Shown here: piece by piece, positions 6,001-9,071 of the stretch | Numbering within the stretch: position 1 is the stretch's first letter | Layout of the letters: every line of letters begins with the position of its first letter | Source of the DNA: Sulfurimonas sp. | GTDB lineage: Bacteria; Campylobacterota; Campylobacteria; Campylobacterales; Sulfurimonadaceae | Direction: 5' to 3' | Length of the DNA: 9,071 nt | Assembly: GCA_021157485.1 (NCBI GenBank) | Contig: JAGGWO010000192.1 | Coordinates: forward strand, 1-9,071 | Translations under genes and position numbers: made by a program | Notes under the pieces: model-generated | Database searches by the model: none | What the model was told of the DNA's origin: nothing | The model's input: the letters and a program-made list of their open reading frames with translations, nothing else

Positions 6001-7908
6001 TTACTCTTTAACTGGCTGTATTTCATACTCACCCTCATCAACTTCAACAAGACCAAAAACTTTATCTTGCGAACCCTCTTTTGGTTTAAAAACAACCTCT
6101 ATAGGAGGGTCAACCAATTTAAACTTTAGTTCATTATGGCCTATCCAAGCACCTCTATTTATAATTCTAGCATCAAGAATATTATCTTGAAAAGAGACAG
6201 TACGAGTTGTTAGTAGACTCAATTGATCTGTTTTTACTGCCAATTCCTCTTTTATCTCTTTGAGGTGTTCTTGCATCTTTTGGAACTGTTTATATTTTTT
6301 TACAAAAGATTCTGGCATCTTGACACCACTCTTTTTATAATGTATCAGTCGCTTTTTAATATCTAAAAATGAAGCTGTACCATCTTTGATTAGTTTTGTA
6401 TATTTAGTTATCTCTTTTTTCATACTCGCTAAATCATGCTCTAACTCTTTAATATTGTCTTGATTTTCATCTAGACCTGATTGAGCATCTTTTTTTAGCA
6501 ATGGATCAATAGTAAAAATATTTTCACTACCTTGCATCCTTTTAATCTCAATTTTTCTTGAAGCTGTAGCCTTTACGTGTGAAGCACATATCTCTATATC
6601 TATATCTTTCGCACGAATATGTCCACCTAAAGCCTGAGCTATTTCAACAGTGTCACCATCTACTTCACCATGTTCTAATCGAGTAATACGTATGTTTTTA
6701 CCAAAGGCCTTACCTTTATGAACATTAATACTTAACTTATCCGCTCTAATAGTTGCAGTTGCATGAGTCTGTCCACCGATATTTGCTTTTCTCGCAAAAA
6801 CTTTAGCATTTGAGCCAACGTTTCCCTCTATGTCTATCTCAGTAACCTCAACTTCCATACCCATACCTATGGCATCTTTTACAGAATCTGTTTCAGTGAC
6901 GCTTATGGATACATCAGAATCTAAACCAGTAGAGATTGAACCTGTAGTCTTAAAACTAATTTCACCTACATCTACATCTGTCTTAATAATATATGTACCA
7001 TCTTCAAATGATATGTAGCCATTCTCTTTAGCTATATACTTAATAGAATCATCTGTATCAGCTATTTCAATTGTTGTTTCATCTACTTTAAACTCTGGTT
7101 CATGAGAAGTAATTGGTTCAGCAGGACTCATAAATTCACCACGACAATTTCTACCAGGCTTACCCTCTTTAGCTTTAATGTACTCTATTAGGACTTCACC
7201 CTCTTTTACATTCTTTATAAAGCCACGAGAAGCATAATCAATCTTCTCTTTTTCATTCACTTCTTTTTCTTTTTCAAAATGCATAATCAGAGCATCATCT
7301 ATGGTAGCGGTAGGCTCATAACTCTGTGCAATTAAGATAGTCTCAGGCTGTGTATATACGGCCTTCTCTTCTACTCTTACATGAGCAGCAAGCTTAGAGA
7401 CGACTTCTTCTTGCATCTCATCAAAGATATTAATCAGTATTCCGGCTCTCATTTTACGCTTTTGTATAAGAAGTGATAAACCCTTATCAAATCTGGAGTT
7501 ATACTCTACCTCTGAACCTGCACCTATACTAAGATAGACTTTACACTTTGTAGCATTAGCACCAACTGCTAATTTGAAATTTTTAAATGGATCTTCATCT
7601 TTTTTTGAGAAAACCTCTATCTCATACATCTGTTTTATTTGAAAGTTTGAATTTAATAGTTGCGTATCATTGTCAAGCGTATATAGATCATCATGAGATA
7701 TCTCTTCCCACTCAGTCTCTCTTGTGCCATCATTAATTCTTGTGTAAGTCTGTATTTCTAATATATTAAAATCAAGTGAATCTGCTTTAATATCATACGA
7801 CTTGGCTAAACTCATCAGTTCTTTAGCAACATTTTGTGTTCTAATAACAGTAGGTCTAACTTTTTTTAGTGCTGGTTTTGCTTTTTTATTAGAACCAAAT
7901 AGTGCCAT
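6001..7908 (-). CDS. fapA: FapA family (DUF342) beta-helix protein
   Basis: A 635-residue cytoplasmic protein of the FapA/DUF342 family, with no signal peptide or membrane helix. After a basic N-terminus and an N-terminal region of about 220 residues that I cannot assign, the DUF342 core begins near 235 and includes the hallmark KEGKPGRNCRGEF (247-259) and GYISFEDGTYII (297-308). Residues about 310-455 are short repeated beta strands (VTEIDIEGNVGSNAKVFARKANIGG and similar), as expected for a right-handed beta-helix. About 480-565 is a Lys/Glu-rich coiled coil, and a short beta-rich tail closes the protein. In Vibrio FapA has been linked to polar flagellation; the molecular role is unclear and need not be the same here. 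ATG at 7908 has AGAGG seven bases upstream. It is the first gene of the operon, divergent from murJ, and resembles Cj0800c in position. Confidence 0.88.
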   Translation of the reverse strand: MALFGSNKKAKPALKKVRPTVIRTQNVAKELMSLAKSYDIKADSLDFNILEIQTYTRINDGTRETEWEEISHDDLYTLDNDTQLLNSNFQIKQMYEIEVFSKKDEDPFKNFKLAVGANATKCKVYLSIGAGSEVEYNSRFDKGLSLLIQKRKMRAGILINIFDEMQEEVVSKLAAHVRVEEKAVYTQPETILIAQSYEPTATIDDALIMHFEKEKEVNEKEKIDYASRGFIKNVKEGEVLIEYIKAKEGKPGRNCRGEFMSPAEPITSHEPEFKVDETTIEIADTDDSIKYIAKENGYISFEDGTYIIKTDVDVGEISFKTTGSISTGLDSDVSISVTETDSVKDAIGMGMEVEVTEIDIEGNVGSNAKVFARKANIGGQTHATATIRADKLSINVHKGKAFGKNIRITRLEHGEVDGDTVEIAQALGGHIRAKDIDIEICASHVKATASRKIEIKRMQGSENIFTIDPLLKKDAQSGLDENQDNIKELEHDLASMKKEITKYTKLIKDGTASFLDIKKRLIHYKKSGVKMPESFVKKYKQFQKMQEHLKEIKEELAVKTDQLSLLTTRTVSFQDNILDARIINRGAWIGHNELKFKLVDPPIEVVFKPKEGSQDKVFGLVEVDEGEYEIQPVKE

Positions 7909-7938
7909 TAAAGTACCTCTTCACAATTTTAAGTCTAG

Positions 7939-7944
7939 ATTTTA
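7939..7944 (-). promoter_or_regulatory. Candidate -10 box TAAAAT for the fapA operon
   Basis: On the minus strand the box reads TAAAAT, preceded by GT, about 31 bases before the fapA ATG. Transcription would start near 7932 and leave a short leader containing AGAGG. It is one arm of the inverted repeat 7939-7963. A -35 element is not seen. Confidence 0.4.
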
Positions 7945-7957
7945 ACTAAAGATAGGT

Positions 7958-7963
7958 TAAAAT
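7958..7963 (+). promoter_or_regulatory. Candidate -10 box TAAAAT for murJ
   Basis: TAAAAT, preceded by GT, lies 34 bases before the murJ ATG, giving a leader of about 28 bases. It is the mirror image of the fapA box, so the two promoters would point away from each other across a 9-base spacer. Confidence 0.4.
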
Positions 7964-7997
7964 AATGTAAAAAATAATAAAGTACTAAAAGAAGCCC

Positions 7998-9071
7998 ATG
8001 TTTAAAGCCATATTTACCAACAGTTTTGGAATTCTTTTTTCAAGAATTCTAGGATTTATTAGAGATTTATTAACTGCCTCAGCTCTTGGTGCAAATATTT
8101 ATAGTGATATATTTTTCATTGCTTTTAAACTTCCAAATCTTTTTCGTCGTATCTTTGCTGAGGGTGCATTTACACAAGTTTTTATCCCAGCGTTTGCACG
8201 CTCACGTCACAAAGCAGTTTTTTCTGTAAATATCTTTTTAGTTTTTCTTTCTATCATACTTCTAATAACTCTTTTAGTCAATCTAGTTCCGGAGCTTTTC
8301 ACCAAAGCGATAGCCGTAGGTTTCAGTGCCCAAACAATAGAGATAGCATCCCCTTTTGTAGCGATAAACTTTTGGTACCTGCCTCTTATCTTTGCTATGA
8401 CATTTTTAAGTGGAATACTACAGTATAAAAATCACTTTGCAACAACTGCGTTTTCTACTGCTTTGCTGAATCTATCTCTTATTGCTGCACTTTATCTCTC
8501 TGGAGACAAAACGCAAAGTGAAATAGTCTATTATCTCTCTTTTGGTGTAGTTATTGGTGGAGTTTTACAACTCGCAGTACATATCATTGCCATACAACGT
8601 TTAGGACTTTTAAAGCTTCTCTTTGGTGGTTTTAAATATCTCAGAGTAAAATCAAAAATTATTAAAAAAGATACAAAAAAGTTTAGAAACAACTTCTTCC
8701 CTGCAATGTGGGGAAACTCAACTGCGCAGGTGTCTGCGTTTCTTGACACTTTTTTAGCCTCTTTTTTAGTTACTGGTTCTATCTCTTATCTCTACTACGC
8801 AAACCGTATCTTTCAACTCCCTTTAGCTCTTTTTGCCATCGCTACTTCTATCGCCCTATTCCCTAGAATTGCACGTTATCTTAAAAATAATGATGAAGCA
8901 AAAGCAAAAGCATTCTTACAAAAAGCATTTTGGTTCTTAGCCTTTTTACTTACAGCCAGCACAATAGGAGGTATAATACTCTCACGTGAGATAACTTGGC
9001 TTCTATTTGAGAGAGGTGCCTTCAGTGCACAAGACACTACACATACAACAGCAGTTCTACAAATGTATATC
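7998..9071 (+). CDS. murJ: Lipid II flippase MurJ (3' end beyond window)
   Basis: MurJ (MviN) is a multi-helix inner-membrane protein of the MOP superfamily that flips lipid II to the periplasmic face. The ATG at 7998 opens a frame that stays open for 358 codons to the right edge; a full protein would be roughly 470 residues or more. The N-terminus is highly characteristic: FSRILGFIRDLL (14-25), SDIFFIAFKLPNLFRRIFAEGAF (36-58). Residues known to matter in E. coli MurJ are kept: Arg16 (R18), Arg22 (R24), Asp37 (D39), Arg50 (R52) and Arg270 in YYANR (R270). The residue before Arg270 is Asn where E. coli has Asp. About ten membrane segments are already visible. An AAAAGAAG stretch three bases before ATG is a weak ribosome binding site. 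It diverges from the operon carrying ddl and murF, the same pathway. Confidence 0.95.
   Translation, partial: MFKAIFTNSFGILFSRILGFIRDLLTASALGANIYSDIFFIAFKLPNLFRRIFAEGAFTQVFIPAFARSRHKAVFSVNIFLVFLSIILLITLLVNLVPELFTKAIAVGFSAQTIEIASPFVAINFWYLPLIFAMTFLSGILQYKNHFATTAFSTALLNLSLIAALYLSGDKTQSEIVYYLSFGVVIGGVLQLAVHIIAIQRLGLLKLLFGGFKYLRVKSKIIKKDTKKFRNNFFPAMWGNSTAQVSAFLDTFLASFLVTGSISYLYYANRIFQLPLALFAIATSIALFPRIARYLKNNDEAKAKAFLQKAFWFLAFLLTASTIGGIILSREITWLLFERGAFSAQDTTHTTAVLQMYI

Larger units (their letters stand above)
7939..7963. repeat. Perfect inverted repeat ATTTTAAC-N9-GTTAAAAT
   Basis: The arms are 7939-7946 and 7956-7963 with a 9-base spacer, centred in the fapA-murJ gap. It may simply be two similar -10 boxes back to back, or an operator that lets one regulator control both directions. 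The arms are pure AT apart from one C/G, so a stable RNA hairpin is unlikely. Confidence 0.55.
7909..7997. promoter_or_regulatory. Divergent promoter region between fapA and murJ
   Basis: These 89 AT-rich bases separate the two divergent transcription units and are the only sizeable non-coding stretch in the window. They hold fapA's AGAGG ribosome binding site (7916-7920), a perfect 8-base inverted repeat with candidate -10 boxes on each strand, and the octamer TAAAGTAC at 7909-7916 and 7978-7985 near each start. No -35 match to TTGACA is visible, which is usual for Campylobacterota sigma-70 promoters. Confidence 0.65.
813..8741. repeat. Dispersed over-represented octamer CTGCGTTT (11 exact copies)
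   Basis: Copies on the plus strand start at 1082, 1292, 2569, 2722, 3680, 8446 and 8734. Copies on the minus strand (read as AAACGCAG on plus) are at 813-820, 945-952, 2120-2127 and 4821-4828. One near copy, CTGCGTTC, is on the minus strand at 3919-3926. All exact copies lie inside genes, 6 on the coding strand and 5 on the template strand. Flanking bases show no longer consensus. None occur between 4829 and 8445, which covers ruvA, fapA and the promoter gap. The word is used as xCT-GCG-TTT (Ala-Phe) or AAC-GCA-Gxx (Asn-Ala). Confidence 0.6.

Noticed and set aside
7909..7985. Direct repeat TAAAGTAC at 7909-7916 and 7978-7985 as an operator pair
   Set aside because: Eight AT-rich bases repeated once in an 89-base gap can easily be chance, and one copy overlaps the spacer before the fapA start.
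8531..8749. Minus-strand open frame of 72 codons
   Set aside because: It is antisense to murJ, which reads through without interruption and keeps conserved residues there.

Overview
The window is a compact, AT-rich chromosomal segment that looks like Campylobacterota (former Epsilonproteobacteria), most likely a Sulfurimonas-like marine or sediment sulfur oxidiser. Three things point there: MurF carries the membrane-embedded N-terminus typical of that phylum; the order fapA-ruvA-ddl-hydrolase-murF with murJ next door resembles, as I recall it, the Campylobacter jejuni Cj0795c-Cj0801 region; and codon choice is strongly A/T-ending. The genus is an inference. About 98% of the window is coding. 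I see no RNA gene, insertion sequence, CRISPR array or phage gene.

Layout. Bases 2-400 (+) are the 3' end of a gene that starts outside the window; its helical C-terminus is weakly PhoU-like. It converges, with only 4 bases between stop codons, on a seven-gene minus-strand run that reads from 7908 down to 405: fapA (DUF342 protein), ruvA (Holliday-junction binding), ddl (D-Ala-D-Ala ligase), an alpha/beta hydrolase, murF, dctQ and dctM (TRAP transporter membrane subunits). Gaps in this run are 13, 17, 0, 1 and 9 bases, then an ATGA overlap, so it is almost certainly one operon. An 89-base divergent promoter region (7909-7997) separates it from murJ (+), the lipid II flippase, which runs off the right edge after 358 codons.

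How the genes work together. Ddl makes D-Ala-D-Ala, MurF attaches it to the UDP-MurNAc-tripeptide, and MurJ flips the finished lipid II across the membrane, so the core is murein precursor synthesis. The hydrolase sits between ddl and murF with end-to-end junctions and may serve the same pathway. RuvA (recombination) and FapA (often tied to flagella or cell-pole functions) are co-transcribed passengers. The TRAP pair at the operon tail lacks a visible DctP binding protein.

Most worth a second look: the octamer CTGCGTTT occurs 11 times in 9 kb, on both strands and in both orientations relative to genes, against a rough expectation of about 0.2. It behaves like an uptake-sequence or other DNA-word signal. 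Also notable are a symmetric dyad holding back-to-back -10 elements between fapA and murJ, the orphan dctQM pair, and the membrane-anchored MurF.
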